This document shows positions 40,664-50,999 of a stretch of 64,000 bases of DNA, piece by piece. Below the pieces are notes generated by a model. The model saw nothing but the letters and a program-made list of their open reading frames with translations, was not told where the DNA came from and searched no databases. Both the position numbers and the translations under genes were made by a program. Position 1 is the first letter of the stretch. Each line of letters starts with the position of its first letter. Source of the DNA: DASWJZ01 sp964440525 (GTDB lineage: Bacteria > Pseudomonadota > Alphaproteobacteria > Rhizobiales > Afifellaceae); contig CAYTTC010000005.1 of NCBI GenBank assembly GCA_964440525.1, positions 23,873 to 87,872 on the forward strand, in the 5' to 3' direction.

Positions 40664-43309
40664 ATGCGCACCGAGACCCCTCCCCTCATCCGCCTCGAAG
40701 ATTATCGCCCGACCGACTACCTGATCGACGCGGTCGATCTCGATATTCGCTTGGCGCCGGAGGCCGCGCGCATCGTCTCGAGACTTTCCGTCCGACCCCG
40801 CGAAGCCACTCCCCCACATACGCCGCTCGTGCTCGCCGGCGACGGCCTCGTCCTCAAGAACTTTTCGCTCGATTCAAGTGTCCTTGCAGATGACGCCTAC
40901 GAGGCGACTCCCGATCGCCTGACCCTTCACGCGCCGCCGGCCGGTCCATTCGATCTTGAGATCGTGACGGAGGTGAACCCGGCGGCAAACAGCGCGCTGA
41001 TGGGGCTCTATCTCTCAAACGGCATCTACACGACGCAATGCGAGGCGGAAGGCTTTCGCCGCATCACCTATTTTCTCGACCGACCGGACGTCCTCTCCGT
41101 CTATACGACGCGGATCGAGGCCGATCAGCGCGAGGCGCCGATCCTCCTCTCCAATGGCAATCCGATGGAGGTCGGCGCCATCGAGGGCAGCGGCCGTCAT
41201 TTCGCGGTCTGGCACGACCCTTTTCCGAAGCCGAGCTATCTCTTCGCGGTCGTCGGTGGCGCGCTCGCCTCGATCCACGACACCTTCACGACGCGCTCCG
41301 GGAAAAAAGTGCGGCTCGGCATCTACTGCGAGCCGGGCAAGGAGGAGCGCTGCCGCTATGCGCTCGACGCGCTGAAGCGCTCAATGCGCTGGGATGAAGA
41401 GCGTTTCGGGCTCGAATACGACCTCGACGTCTTCAACATCGTCGCCGTCTCCCACTTCAACATGGGCGCGATGGAGAACAAGGGCCTCAATATCTTCAAC
41501 GACAAATACGTGCTGGTCGATCCGGAGACCGGCACCGATCAGGACTACGCCCATGTCGAGGGTGTCATCGCCCACGAATATTTTCACAATTGGACCGGCA
41601 ACAGAATCACTTGCCGCAACTGGTTCCAGCTCTGCCTGAAGGAAGGTCTGACGGTTTTTCGCGACCAGGAATTCACCGCCGATGTCCGCTCGCGCGCGGT
41701 CGAGCGGATCGCCGACGTGGCGGGCCTGCGCCAGCAGCAGTTCCCAGAGGACGCCGGCCCGCTTGCTCATCCGGTCCGCCCGACGAGCTACCGCGAGATC
41801 AACAACTTCTATACCGCCACCGTCTACGAGAAGGGCGCCGAGGTCTGTCGCATGCTGCAGACCTTGCTCGGCCGCGACGGTTTTCGCGCCGGCATGGATC
41901 TCTATTTCGAGCGGCACGACGGCGAAGCGGCGACTATCGAGGATTTTCTCGCCTGTTTCGCCGACGCGACCGGCACCGATCTCACGCAGTTCGCGCTTTG
42001 GTACCATCAGGCGGGTACACCGACGATCACATTCGCTCACCGCTACGAGCCGGAAAAGGAACGGCTGACGCTGGAGGTGAAGCAGGATCTGCCGGAAACG
42101 CCTGACCGTAATCCGAAGCTGCCTATGCACATTCCGATCGCCTTCGGGTTGGTCGGGCCTGACGGACAGGATCTGAGTTTTTCGAAAGCGAGCGGCGCCG
42201 CCGTGGAGGGTGGCGTTATCCACCTCATCAAGGGGCGCCAGGAGATCGTCTTCGACGGCGTGCGTGCGCACGCGATCCCCTCGCTCTTCCGCGAATTCTC
42301 CGCGCCGGTACAAGTGCAATCGGATTTGACGCCGGAGGAACGTCTCTTCCTCATCGGCCGCGATCCCGATCCATTCAATCGCTGGGAGGCGGCGCAGCAG
42401 GTCGCGCTCGGTATGCTCGAACGCGCGACGGCGGCGCTCCGCGCCGGAGCGACGCCCGAATTCGATCCCCGCTTTGCGGAGGAGCTTCAGCGCCTCGCCG
42501 ACAATGACGAGCTCGATCCGGCTTTTCGCGCGCTCGCGCTGCAGGTTCCGAGCGAGATCGATATTGCCCAGGCGATTGCCCGCGACATCGATCCCGATGC
42601 AATTTATCGAGCGCGCCTAGCGCTGCAGGCCTCGCTCGGCCAGGCGATCGGGAACGCGGTGGCGGAGGCCGCGGACCGGGCGGCCCCGAGCCGTCCCTAT
42701 TCGCCAGACGCCGACAATGTCGGCCGCCGGTCCTTCGCGCATGCCGCCTGGAATCTCCTTGTGGCAAGCGGGACGATGGCCGGCGCCGACCTCGTTGAGC
42801 GACACGCGCAGGCGGAGAATCTCACCGACCGCCTCGCCGCGCTCCGCCTGCTGGTGCATTACGGACTTGCCGGCGCCGACGAAGCGCTCGACCAGTTTCA
42901 CGCGCGCTATCGCGATAACCCGCTGGTGCTCGACAAATGGTTCGCCGTGCAGGCGGCTGCGCCGAGCCGTTCCGCGCTCGACCGGGTCGAGGCGCTCACA
43001 AAACACTCCGCCTTCTCATTCAAGAATCCGAACCGCGTCTACGCGCTTATCCGCTCCTTCGCCGCCTTCAACCCGGTCGGCTTCAACCGGCCGGACGGCG
43101 CCGGCTATCGCTTCGTGGCGGGCGTGATCTCCGACCTCGACCGGCAGAACCCTTCGGTCGCTGCGCGCATCGCAACGGCATTCCGCTCTTGGCGCATGCT
43201 CGAGCCGACGCGGCGCGGCGAGGCCGAGAGCACGCTGCGAAAAATGCAGCAATCGGAGCCTCTGTCGCGCGATCTCGGGGACATCCTGACGCGCACGCTC
43301 GAAGGCTGA
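40664..43309 (+). CDS. pepN: Aminopeptidase N
   Basis: M1-family zinc aminopeptidase, 881 residues, close to the E. coli length. The exopeptidase signature FNMGAMENKGLNIFNDKYVL is near residue 270. The zinc site HEYFHNWTGNRI is near 307, with the distal Glu in LKEGLTVFRDQEF. ATG 40664 follows AAAAGGAG at good spacing, which rules out a much longer upstream extension. Cytoplasmic, releasing N-terminal amino acids from peptides. It is followed 120 bases later by the PAS kinase gene on the same strand. Confidence 0.96.
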   Translation: MRTETPPLIRLEDYRPTDYLIDAVDLDIRLAPEAARIVSRLSVRPREATPPHTPLVLAGDGLVLKNFSLDSSVLADDAYEATPDRLTLHAPPAGPFDLEIVTEVNPAANSALMGLYLSNGIYTTQCEAEGFRRITYFLDRPDVLSVYTTRIEADQREAPILLSNGNPMEVGAIEGSGRHFAVWHDPFPKPSYLFAVVGGALASIHDTFTTRSGKKVRLGIYCEPGKEERCRYALDALKRSMRWDEERFGLEYDLDVFNIVAVSHFNMGAMENKGLNIFNDKYVLVDPETGTDQDYAHVEGVIAHEYFHNWTGNRITCRNWFQLCLKEGLTVFRDQEFTADVRSRAVERIADVAGLRQQQFPEDAGPLAHPVRPTSYREINNFYTATVYEKGAEVCRMLQTLLGRDGFRAGMDLYFERHDGEAATIEDFLACFADATGTDLTQFALWYHQAGTPTITFAHRYEPEKERLTLEVKQDLPETPDRNPKLPMHIPIAFGLVGPDGQDLSFSKASGAAVEGGVIHLIKGRQEIVFDGVRAHAIPSLFREFSAPVQVQSDLTPEERLFLIGRDPDPFNRWEAAQQVALGMLERATAALRAGATPEFDPRFAEELQRLADNDELDPAFRALALQVPSEIDIAQAIARDIDPDAIYRARLALQASLGQAIGNAVAEAADRAAPSRPYSPDADNVGRRSFAHAAWNLLVASGTMAGADLVERHAQAENLTDRLAALRLLVHYGLAGADEALDQFHARYRDNPLVLDKWFAVQAAAPSRSALDRVEALTKHSAFSFKNPNRVYALIRSFAAFNPVGFNRPDGAGYRFVAGVISDLDRQNPSVAARIATAFRSWRMLEPTRRGEAESTLRKMQQSEPLSRDLGDILTRTLEG

Positions 43310-43429
43310 ACTGTGGTCAATAACGACCAGAATGAAATATCGAGAGAGATGTAGACAAGCTGATTCCTCCTGATTCAAATGGAGGTGATTCGGCGGCGGT
43401 GCCCCGATCGGAATTAGAGGAGGCACGGC

Positions 43430-45772
43430 ATGACGCGGCCACGGGGGGCCATCGCGTCGGCTCTTCGGCGCATACCCGACTTCCAGCACTTGAACAGTGC
43501 GGCCCTGGCCGGCCATGCCCGGCTTTTCATCCATCCGGCCTATGCGCGGCTCGTCAACAGCGAACCCTACGTCAAGCGATTGATCCCGATCCTCATCGTC
43601 CTCTTCGTCGTAGCGCTCGGGATCATGCGCGTCGTTGCGCTCTACCAGGCGCATAGCGAGGCGCAGGCGAGCGCCGAGCTGCGGCTGTCGCTGGTAGCCA
43701 AGGCGGTCGTCAGCGAGCTCGCGCAATCCCGCCTGCCGCTTTCCCTGACCGAACCGTCGGAAATGCTGCAGGGCCAGCTCGAGAACGCGCTGCCGCCGCT
43801 CGCGACCGACCTTGGCCGCCAGATCCTCGTGATGGATCCTCAGGGCATGGTTGTCGCCGAAAGCCCGCGCGAGCCGCAAAGGGTCGGCCGCTATATCGAC
43901 GAGATCCTCGGGCCGAGCCAGCCGCTGACGACGCTCGGCGAACGGGCCGGCGTGCTAAAACTGACTCTCGCCTCCGACGAAGAGGTGATCGCCACCGTCC
44001 ATCACAATCTCGACGGCGTCGGCGCGATCGCCGTGCTGCAACCGGCATCGGGAGCCTTTGCCGAATGGCGGCGGACCGTCTCGCGCGAGGCGACCGTCTT
44101 CGTGGCGACGAGCGTGGTGCTGGTCATCCTCGGCTTTGCCTATCACGCACAGACCGCCCGCTCGCATGAGGCGGACTTCATCTATACGGCGACGCAGACC
44201 CGCGTCCACACGGCGCTGCGCCGCGGCCGCTCGGGTCTATGGGAGTGGGATCTGTCGCGCGGCGCGATCTTCTGGTCGCAGTCGATGTTCGAGATTCTCG
44301 GCCTTGAGCCGCAGAACCGCTTGCTCTCGGTCAGCGAGGTTGCCGAGCTGACGCATCCCGACGACGCCGACCTCGTCGAGCTCGCCAATGGATTGATCCG
44401 GACCGGAGAAAGTCACCTCGACCGCGAATTCCGCATGCGGCACGCCGACGGGCACTGGATCTGGATCCGCGCCCGCGCCGAGGTCGTCGCCGACGCCGAG
44501 GACGAGCCGCATCTCGTGGGCATCGCCGTCGACGTCACCGAGCAGCGGCGGCTCGCGGAAGCTTCGCGCACCGCCGACATCCGTCTCCGCGACGCCATCG
44601 AGGCGATCTCGGAAGCCTTCGTGCTGTGGGACGCGGGGAACCGGCTCGTGCTGTGCAACAGCAAGTATCAGCAGCTCTATGGCCTTCCCGACGAGCTCGT
44701 CCAACCCGGAACCGCCTACGACGAGATCGCGCGGAGCGGGCGCCGGCCGATCATCTCGAACACTTTTCCGATCGCCGAGGAAAGCACCGGCTCGCGCTCG
44801 GTCGAGGCGCGCGTCGAGGACGGCCGCTGGCTGCAGATCAACGAGCGGCGGACCGACGACGGCGGCTTCGTCTCGGTCGGCACCGACATCACGGCGCTGA
44901 AGGAGAACGAGGCGCAGCTCCTGGAGAACGAGAGGGCGTTGACCGAGACGGTGGCCGATCTGCGGCGCTCGCGCCAGCAGCTCGAAAAGCAGGCGCAACA
45001 GCTCGTCGAGCTCGCCGAGAAATACGCGGTGGAGAAGGACAAGGCGGAGGACGCCAACCGCATCAAGTCGGAATTCCTGGCCAATGTCTCGCATGAGCTC
45101 CGGACGCCGCTCAACGCCATCATCGGCTTCTCCGAGCTGATGCTTTCCGGCGCCTTCGGCCCGCTCGGCGACACGAAATACGACGGCTATTGCCGCGACA
45201 TCAACGAGGCCGGCACGTTCCTGCTCAGGGTCATCTCCGACATTCTCGATATGGCGCGGCTCGAGGCCGGGCGGATCGAAATCGACCGCGAGCCGATGGA
45301 CCTCGATCTGGCGGTCGCCGACACGCTCAAAAGCTTCGAGGCGGAAGCCGAGCGGAGCCACATCGCGATCGTCGCCGACATAACGGCGGGGATCACGCTC
45401 ACCGCCGACAAGGAGGCCGTGCGCCAGGTGCTCGCGAACCTCGTCTCGAACGCCGTCAAGTTCACGCCAGAGGGCGGCGCCATCACGATCCGGACAAGTA
45501 GCGGCCGCAATGGCGTGACCGTGACAGTTGAGGATACCGGCATCGGCATCCCGGCTGCGGCGCTGGAAAAACTCGGCCGGCCGTTTGAGCAGGTGCAGAG
45601 CCCGCTGACCCGCAGCCACAAGGGCTCCGGCCTCGGCCTTGCGATTTCGCGCTCGCTCGTCGTGCTCCACGGCGGCGAGATGAGCATCGTCTCCAACGAG
45701 GGCGCCGGCACGACGGTCAGCGTGTTCTTCCCATTCCGCCCCGCCAGCGCTTCAACGGCGACGGCGGCGTGA
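43430..45772 (+). CDS. Membrane PAS-domain sensor histidine kinase
   Basis: A hybrid-free histidine kinase of 780 residues. Transmembrane helices lie near residues 50-68 (LIPILIVLFVVALGIM) and 221-240 (FVATSVVLVILGFAYH), enclosing a periplasmic sensor of about 150 residues. A PAS domain follows at ~265-375 (GLWEWDLSRGAIFWSQSMFE), then a second PAS at ~385-480 and a coiled coil at ~485-545. The phospho-His is in VSHELRTPLNAIIGFSELML near residue 554. ATPase boxes are NLVSNAVKFTPEGG, DTGIGIP and GSGLGLAIS. GAGGAGG precedes the ATG. The partner response regulator is not adjacent. The soluble part resembles PleC/DivJ-type kinases. Confidence 0.92.
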   Translation: MTRPRGAIASALRRIPDFQHLNSAALAGHARLFIHPAYARLVNSEPYVKRLIPILIVLFVVALGIMRVVALYQAHSEAQASAELRLSLVAKAVVSELAQSRLPLSLTEPSEMLQGQLENALPPLATDLGRQILVMDPQGMVVAESPREPQRVGRYIDEILGPSQPLTTLGERAGVLKLTLASDEEVIATVHHNLDGVGAIAVLQPASGAFAEWRRTVSREATVFVATSVVLVILGFAYHAQTARSHEADFIYTATQTRVHTALRRGRSGLWEWDLSRGAIFWSQSMFEILGLEPQNRLLSVSEVAELTHPDDADLVELANGLIRTGESHLDREFRMRHADGHWIWIRARAEVVADAEDEPHLVGIAVDVTEQRRLAEASRTADIRLRDAIEAISEAFVLWDAGNRLVLCNSKYQQLYGLPDELVQPGTAYDEIARSGRRPIISNTFPIAEESTGSRSVEARVEDGRWLQINERRTDDGGFVSVGTDITALKENEAQLLENERALTETVADLRRSRQQLEKQAQQLVELAEKYAVEKDKAEDANRIKSEFLANVSHELRTPLNAIIGFSELMLSGAFGPLGDTKYDGYCRDINEAGTFLLRVISDILDMARLEAGRIEIDREPMDLDLAVADTLKSFEAEAERSHIAIVADITAGITLTADKEAVRQVLANLVSNAVKFTPEGGAITIRTSSGRNGVTVTVEDTGIGIPAAALEKLGRPFEQVQSPLTRSHKGSGLGLAISRSLVVLHGGEMSIVSNEGAGTTVSVFFPFRPASASTATAA

Positions 45773-45793
45773 GCACGTTCCTACATCTGTGAT

Positions 45794-45913
45794 TGTCGTC
45801 ATGCCATGGCTTGACCATGGCATCCATTCCGTAACGGTCGCGACCGCTTTGGGGTGACAGAGTGGATTGCCGGATCATCCCCCGGTTTAACCGGGGGTCC
45901 GGCAATGACGACA
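45794..45913. repeat. Dispersed palindromic repeat, family B, copy 3
   Basis: Bounded by TGTCGTCAT and ATGACGACA. The left arm is as in copy 2 (GCCATG gcttgac CATGGC, then ATCCATTCCGTAACG). The right arm is altered and carries an extra strong hairpin, CCCCCGG tttaa CCGGGGG. It lies between the convergent kinase and glnE genes, where the hairpins could end both transcripts. Confidence 0.85.
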
Positions 45914-45930
45914 CGTGTTTTGTGCCCGTC

Positions 45931-48876
45931 CTAGCTCACCGGCACGCCGAGCACGCTCTCGAGCGCCGCGCGGGTCCGCGCCTGAATCTCCACCAGCCGC
46001 GCCTCCAGCTCCGCGAATGATGCGACGCCGGTCCGCTCCGTGCCGACGCCGGCATTCCTGAGCGCATCGTCGGCGACCCCGACCATCAGCCGCTTCAGCG
46101 CCTCCGGCGCCTGGTCGGGCGAAAAACCCTTCGGGTCGGCGACGCGCTCGATCTGCAGGAGCGCGCTCTGCAAAGCGGCGGAGAGGATGAGGCGTTCGCC
46201 CTCCGCCAGGGCCGGGCGCCCTGCATCGGCGGCGCGCTGCAGCGTCTCCAACGTCGTCTCGCCCGGCACGCGGCCGAGCCCGCTCAGCACGAGGAATTGT
46301 GCGGCAAATTCGCAATCAATCAATCCGCCCCGCGCGAGCTTCACGTCGAACGCGCCCGCCGCCGCCTTTTCACGCTCGACGCGGGCGCGCATCGACGCCA
46401 CGTCGGCGGCGAGTTTTCCTGGGTCGCGCTCCTTTGCAACCAGCGCGTCGAGCACGCCGGATACGCGTGTCATAAGCTCCGCGTCGCCGGCGATGGCGCG
46501 GCCGCGCGACATGGCCATGTGTTCCCAGGTCCAGGCCTCGCTCAATTGATACGCCGCGAATGCTTCGATGTGCGTGGCGAGCGGTCCCGCCCGGCCGGAG
46601 GGCCTCAGCCTCAGATCGACCTCGTAGGCAATCCCCTCCGCGGTCGGCGCTGCGAGAGCCGCGACGAGGCGCTGCGTCAGTCGCGCATAGTATAGCGAGG
46701 GAGCAAGTGGGCGCTCTCCGTCGGAGACGGAATCCGGCTCGTGGTCGTAGACGACGATCAGGTCGAGATCGGACCCCGCGGTCATTTCGCGGCTCCCGAG
46801 CCGCCCGAAAGCGACGATCGCGGCTCGCCCATTTGGCAGACGCCCGTGCCGCCGCGAAAACTCCTCTTCCGTTCGCCGCAGAAGCGCCCGCACGATCGCC
46901 TCGGCAAGGTCGGAGAACGCCTTCCCGACGTCGGACGGGGCGAGCGTGCCGTTCAGCAGCCCGACAGAAATCAGGAAGCGCCGCTCGGCGACGAAGAGCC
47001 GCGCGCGGTCGAGCACGTCCTCGTAGCTTCGCGCCTCCACCAAGCTTCGCTCGAGCGCCTCCGCAAGCTCGCTGGGTCCGGCGGCATCGCCGGCGAGCCT
47101 TGGACCTAGCAGCGCGTCGGCGACGTGCGGCCGGCGGGCAAAAATCTCGGCAAGCCGCGGTGCGGCGCTCAAGACGGTGGCGAGGAGATCGAGGAGGTCG
47201 GGATTGTTCCTGAGCAGCGCGAAAAGCTGCGCGCCGGTCGGCTGCGCCTTCAGGAGGCTGTCGAAGGCGCGGACCGCGGCGTCGGGATTGCCGGCGCGGG
47301 AGAAAGCCTTCAGGAGCGCCGGCGTGATTTCGGTCAGGCTCTCGCGCGCGGCGGTGGAGCGCATCGCGGCGAAGCGCCCAAAATGCCAGCCGCGAACCGT
47401 CTCTGTCACATTCTCCGGCGTTGCGAAACCGAGCCCCCTGAGCGTCGCCAGCGTCTCCGGATCGTCCTCGCCGCCAGTGAACACGAGGCTTCCGCCTCCC
47501 GACGAAAGCTCCTGCGCGCTTTCGAAAAGCTCCGAATAGCGCCGCGCCACGGTCTCCAGAATGCGGCGAAAGTCGGCTTCGAAGGCAGCCGGATCAGCGT
47601 AGCGCATGAGGCGGGCGATCCGCGCCAGCTCGGCTCGGTCGCGCGGCATGGCATGCGTCTGCTCGTCGCGCACCATCTGCAGCCGATGCTCGACGTTGCG
47701 CAGCACGCAATAGGCTTCGTCGAGCTCCTTTCGCGCCGCCTCGTCGATCCATCCCTTCTCGGCGAGTTTTGCCAGCATGTCGCGGGTTCTGGTGCCGCGC
47801 AGCTCCGGGTCGCGACCGCCAGCGATCAGCTGCTGCGTCTGCACGAAGAACTCGATCTCGCGAATACCGCCGCGCCCGCGCTTGATGTCGTGGCCGAGCA
47901 CGCGGACCGTCGCGTGGCCGCGATGCGCATGCACCTGCCGCTTGATGGAATGGATGTCGGCGATTGCCGCGAAGTCGAGATATTTCCGCCAGATGAACGG
48001 CGCCAGCGCGCCGATGAAGGCCTCGCCGGCGGCGATGTCTCCGGCGACTGCGCGCGCCTTGATGAACGCGGCGCGCTCCCAGTTCTGCCCCATGCTCTCG
48101 TAGTAGAGGAGCGCCGCCTCCGCCGAGATCGCCACGCGGGTCGCGCCGGGATCGGGCCTGAGGCGCAAATCGACGCGGAAGACATAGCCGTCGCCGGTCC
48201 GCTCCTGCAGCAGCGTGACGATCTGGCGCACGATCTTGACCCAGAAGGCGGAAGCCTCGCTGCCATCGGCGGGGCCGGGCGCCCCCGGATCGAAGAGCGC
48301 GATGATGTCGATGTCGCTCGAATAGTTGAGCTCGCCGGCGCCGTATTTTCCCATGCCGAGGATGAAGAAGCCGCGCGGCTCTTTCCCCCCGATCCATCGG
48401 CCAGCGCGCGCCGCATCGGCGAGCGCGAAGCGGAGCGCGGCCGAAAGCGCCGCGTCGGCGAATTTCGTGAGCAGCGCGGTGACCGCTTCCAGCTCGATCG
48501 CGCCGGCGAGATCGGCGAGGCCGAGCGTCAGCGCCGCGTCCTGCTTGGCGCGTCGAAGCGCCGTCATCGCGCCAGCGCGCGTCGGCCAATCCGCCGCCGC
48601 AAGCTCGGCATCGATCCGCTCGATACGCGCTGCCGGGGCATCGGCGAGGATCGCAACGAGCCGCGCAACATCTCTCGCTGCGAGATCGAGAAGGTACGGA
48701 CAGTCGCCAAGCGCATTCCCAAGAAACCCGGCGACGAGCGGATCGGCGAGAACGCTGTCGAGGCTCGGGCGCGCGGCCTGGTTTTCGGCGGCATCCTGAA
48801 GACGCTCGATCGCGATGGTGGAAGCGGGCGAATCGGGCAGCGCCGCGATGCGGCTCGCGAGCGGCTCAGGCCGCAC
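45931..48876 (-). CDS. glnE: Bifunctional glutamine synthetase adenylyltransferase/removase
   Basis: Adds and removes AMP on glutamine synthetase in response to PII proteins. The 981 residues carry two nucleotidyltransferase halves. The first has the metal motif YSSDIDIIALFDPG near residue 190. The second has TAGSDLDLIVVYDHEPDS near residue 700. Each is followed by a helical GlnD/GlnE-type domain. The start is GTG 48876, overlapping the upstream kinase stop by 11 bases. Earlier starts would run far into that gene. Linkage of glnE to a kinase-regulator pair and degP is common in Hyphomicrobiales. Confidence 0.96.
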   Translation of the reverse strand: MRPEPLASRIAALPDSPASTIAIERLQDAAENQAARPSLDSVLADPLVAGFLGNALGDCPYLLDLAARDVARLVAILADAPAARIERIDAELAAADWPTRAGAMTALRRAKQDAALTLGLADLAGAIELEAVTALLTKFADAALSAALRFALADAARAGRWIGGKEPRGFFILGMGKYGAGELNYSSDIDIIALFDPGAPGPADGSEASAFWVKIVRQIVTLLQERTGDGYVFRVDLRLRPDPGATRVAISAEAALLYYESMGQNWERAAFIKARAVAGDIAAGEAFIGALAPFIWRKYLDFAAIADIHSIKRQVHAHRGHATVRVLGHDIKRGRGGIREIEFFVQTQQLIAGGRDPELRGTRTRDMLAKLAEKGWIDEAARKELDEAYCVLRNVEHRLQMVRDEQTHAMPRDRAELARIARLMRYADPAAFEADFRRILETVARRYSELFESAQELSSGGGSLVFTGGEDDPETLATLRGLGFATPENVTETVRGWHFGRFAAMRSTAARESLTEITPALLKAFSRAGNPDAAVRAFDSLLKAQPTGAQLFALLRNNPDLLDLLATVLSAAPRLAEIFARRPHVADALLGPRLAGDAAGPSELAEALERSLVEARSYEDVLDRARLFVAERRFLISVGLLNGTLAPSDVGKAFSDLAEAIVRALLRRTEEEFSRRHGRLPNGRAAIVAFGRLGSREMTAGSDLDLIVVYDHEPDSVSDGERPLAPSLYYARLTQRLVAALAAPTAEGIAYEVDLRLRPSGRAGPLATHIEAFAAYQLSEAWTWEHMAMSRGRAIAGDAELMTRVSGVLDALVAKERDPGKLAADVASMRARVEREKAAAGAFDVKLARGGLIDCEFAAQFLVLSGLGRVPGETTLETLQRAADAGRPALAEGERLILSAALQSALLQIERVADPKGFSPDQAPEALKRLMVGVADDALRNAGVGTERTGVASFAELEARLVEIQARTRAALESVLGVPVS

Positions 48877-50278
48877 GGCCGGATGCCGCTCCTGGCACGG
48901 TGAGGACAGCAGCGAGGCCGGGCCTGTTGTCGGTCAGGACGAGCTTGCCGCCATGCAGTTGCGCCACCGCGGAAACGAGGCTCAGACCGAGGCCGGCGCC
49001 AGGCTTCGAGCGGCTCTCCTCGAGCCGGACAAAACGCTCGGTGACCCGCGGCCTGTCGGCTTCCGCGATGCCGGTGCCGTTGTCGGCGACGCGGAAGGTC
49101 ACCACGCCTTTATCCTCGCTGACCGAGATGGTCACTTGCGGCTTCTCGTTGCCCTCGTCGGCATATTTGATTGCGTTGTCAACGAGGTTGGCGAGCGCCT
49201 GGCTGACCAGCTCGCGATTGGCGCGAACCATCACCGGGCCGGCGCTTTCGAGCCGCAACCCAACGCCTGCTTCCTCGGCGACCGGCTCGTAAAGCTCGAG
49301 CACATCGCGGGCGACCCGCGAGGCGTCGAAATCCGCGAACTCGGTCTCGGGGGCGCCCGCTTCCGCGCGCGCAATCAGGAGGAGCGCGTTGAAGGTGCGA
49401 ATCAGCTGATCGGCCTCTTCGATGGTCGCATGCAGCGCGTCGCGAAGATCCGGCTCCGTCCGTCCCTGCACGAGCGCACGCTCGACGCGATTGCGCATCC
49501 GGGTGAGCGGCGTCTTCAGGTCGTGGGCGATATTGTCGGAAACCTGCTTCAGGCCCAGCATGAGGCGCTCGATCCGCGCCAGCATGGTGTTCAGGCTTTC
49601 GGCAAGCCGGTCGAACTCGTCGCCGGTTCCGGTGACCTCCAGGCGGCCCGAAAGATCGCCCGCGACGAAGCGTTGGCTCGTCTCGGCGATCGAATCGATC
49701 CGCTTTAGCACCCGTCGCGAGACGAAGATCCAAGCGGCGAGAGCGAGCACCACCATCAGCGCGGCGGTCAGGATCAGCGAGCGCTGGACGACGCGGATCA
49801 GCGCGTCGCGCTCGCTCACGTCGCGGCCGACCAGCACTCGCACGCCGTCGGGAAACTCGATGACGCGGACGAGCGCCGTGTGGGGCCGCTGCGAGCCGGC
49901 TTCGTCGCGCCACATATAGGGGACGACCTGCGCGGCCGAGCCGGTCTGATCGAGGATCGCGGCCGGCACCGTCTCCACATTACCGGCGATCCGATCGCCA
50001 TCGGCATCGGTGACGAAATAGAGGCTGGCGCCCGGCTGGCGGCTCCTGAGATCGACGACGCGCGCTAGCCACGGCATGCCGCCGCGCTCGTACTGGAGCG
50101 AAATGGCGCGCAATTCGGCGTCGACCGCCGCGCGCATCTGCGTCTCCAGGATGCCGCTCATGTTCCTCGCGATCGTGCCGATGAGGAACACGGCAAAGAT
50201 CGTGAAGACAGCAAGAAAGATGGCCGTGAGCTTGAAGGCGGTGGTGCGGAACAGACGAAGGGAGGGCGGACTAGGCAT
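48866..50278 (-). CDS. HAMP-containing sensor histidine kinase
   Basis: A 470-residue kinase. A first transmembrane helix (TAIFLAVFTIFAVFLIGTIA) is at ~17-37 and a periplasmic domain of ~130 residues follows. A second helix (LTAALMVVLALAAWIFV) is near 175-192 and leads to HAMP. The phospho-His is in VSDNIAHDLKTPLTRMRNRV at about residue 252. ATPase boxes are NLVDNAIKYADEG, VADNGTGIA and GAGLGLSLV. The start overlaps the stop of its cognate regulator by eight bases. The signal is unknown. Linkage to degP suggests an envelope or metal-stress input. Confidence 0.93.
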   Translation of the reverse strand: MPSPPSLRLFRTTAFKLTAIFLAVFTIFAVFLIGTIARNMSGILETQMRAAVDAELRAISLQYERGGMPWLARVVDLRSRQPGASLYFVTDADGDRIAGNVETVPAAILDQTGSAAQVVPYMWRDEAGSQRPHTALVRVIEFPDGVRVLVGRDVSERDALIRVVQRSLILTAALMVVLALAAWIFVSRRVLKRIDSIAETSQRFVAGDLSGRLEVTGTGDEFDRLAESLNTMLARIERLMLGLKQVSDNIAHDLKTPLTRMRNRVERALVQGRTEPDLRDALHATIEEADQLIRTFNALLLIARAEAGAPETEFADFDASRVARDVLELYEPVAEEAGVGLRLESAGPVMVRANRELVSQALANLVDNAIKYADEGNEKPQVTISVSEDKGVVTFRVADNGTGIAEADRPRVTERFVRLEESRSKPGAGLGLSLVSAVAQLHGGKLVLTDNRPGLAAVLTVPGAASGRAA

Positions 50279-50948
50279 CGTCCCGCATCACATAACCGGA
50301 GCCCCGCACGGTATGCAGCAGCACTCGGTCGAAGCCCTTGTCGATCTTGGCTCTGAGCCGCGACATGTGGACGTCGATGACATTGGTCTGCGGATCGAAA
50401 TGATAGTCCCAGACTTTTTCGAGAAGCATGGTCCGCGTCACCACGGTCCCGGCGTTCTTCATCAGATATTCGAGCAGGCGGAATTCGCGCGGCTGCAGGA
50501 CGATCGGCTCGCCGCCGCGATGCACTTTTCGCGCCAGCCGATCAAGCTCGAGGTCGGCGACGCGATAGACGGTCTCCGCCTCCTTCGGTGCGCTCCGCCG
50601 GCCAAGAACCTCGACGCGCGCCAGAAGCTCCGAAAAGGCATAGGGTTTTGGCAGATAGTCGTCGCCGCCGGCCCTGAGGCCTGTAACACGGTCATCGACC
50701 TGGCCGAGCGCCGAGAGGATCAGTACGGGGACCCGGTTGCCGGCCGCCCTGAGTTCGGCGATGAGCGAAAGGCCGTCGCGCTTCGGCAGCATGCGGTCCA
50801 CGACCAGCACGTCGTAGTCCTCCGCCGTCGCCAGCTCGAACCCGGCCTGCCCGTCATTTGCGCTGTCGGCGACATGGCCGGCCTCGCCCAGCGCCTTGAC
50901 CAGGTAGTTCGCCGTCTCGCGATCGTCTTCGATGACCAGGATGCGCAT
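50271..50948 (-). CDS. OmpR-family response regulator
   Basis: A 225-residue regulator from ATG 50948, which begins MRILVIEDDRETANYLVKAL. The receiver Asp is in VLVVDRMLPKRDGL near residue 51. The switch Lys is in YLPKPYAFSELLARVE. The C-terminal winged helix contains LQPREFRLLEYLMKNAGTVV and NVIDVHMSRLRAKID. A longer frame starting at 51047 would translate a dispersed repeat and is rejected. It forms an overlapping pair with the kinase that follows. The 5' region holds a composite repeat. Confidence 0.94.
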   Translation of the reverse strand: MRILVIEDDRETANYLVKALGEAGHVADSANDGQAGFELATAEDYDVLVVDRMLPKRDGLSLIAELRAAGNRVPVLILSALGQVDDRVTGLRAGGDDYLPKPYAFSELLARVEVLGRRSAPKEAETVYRVADLELDRLARKVHRGGEPIVLQPREFRLLEYLMKNAGTVVTRTMLLEKVWDYHFDPQTNVIDVHMSRLRAKIDKGFDRVLLHTVRGSGYVMRDDA

Positions 50949-50999
50949 GAGAATGAGATAACCGGCTTCAGTGTGCTCCGCCAGTTCGGCTCCTTGCAG

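Noticed and set aside
44237..45670. 477-codon open frame on the minus strand opposite the PAS kinase
   Set aside because: Antisense of conserved kinase motifs, no domain of its own.
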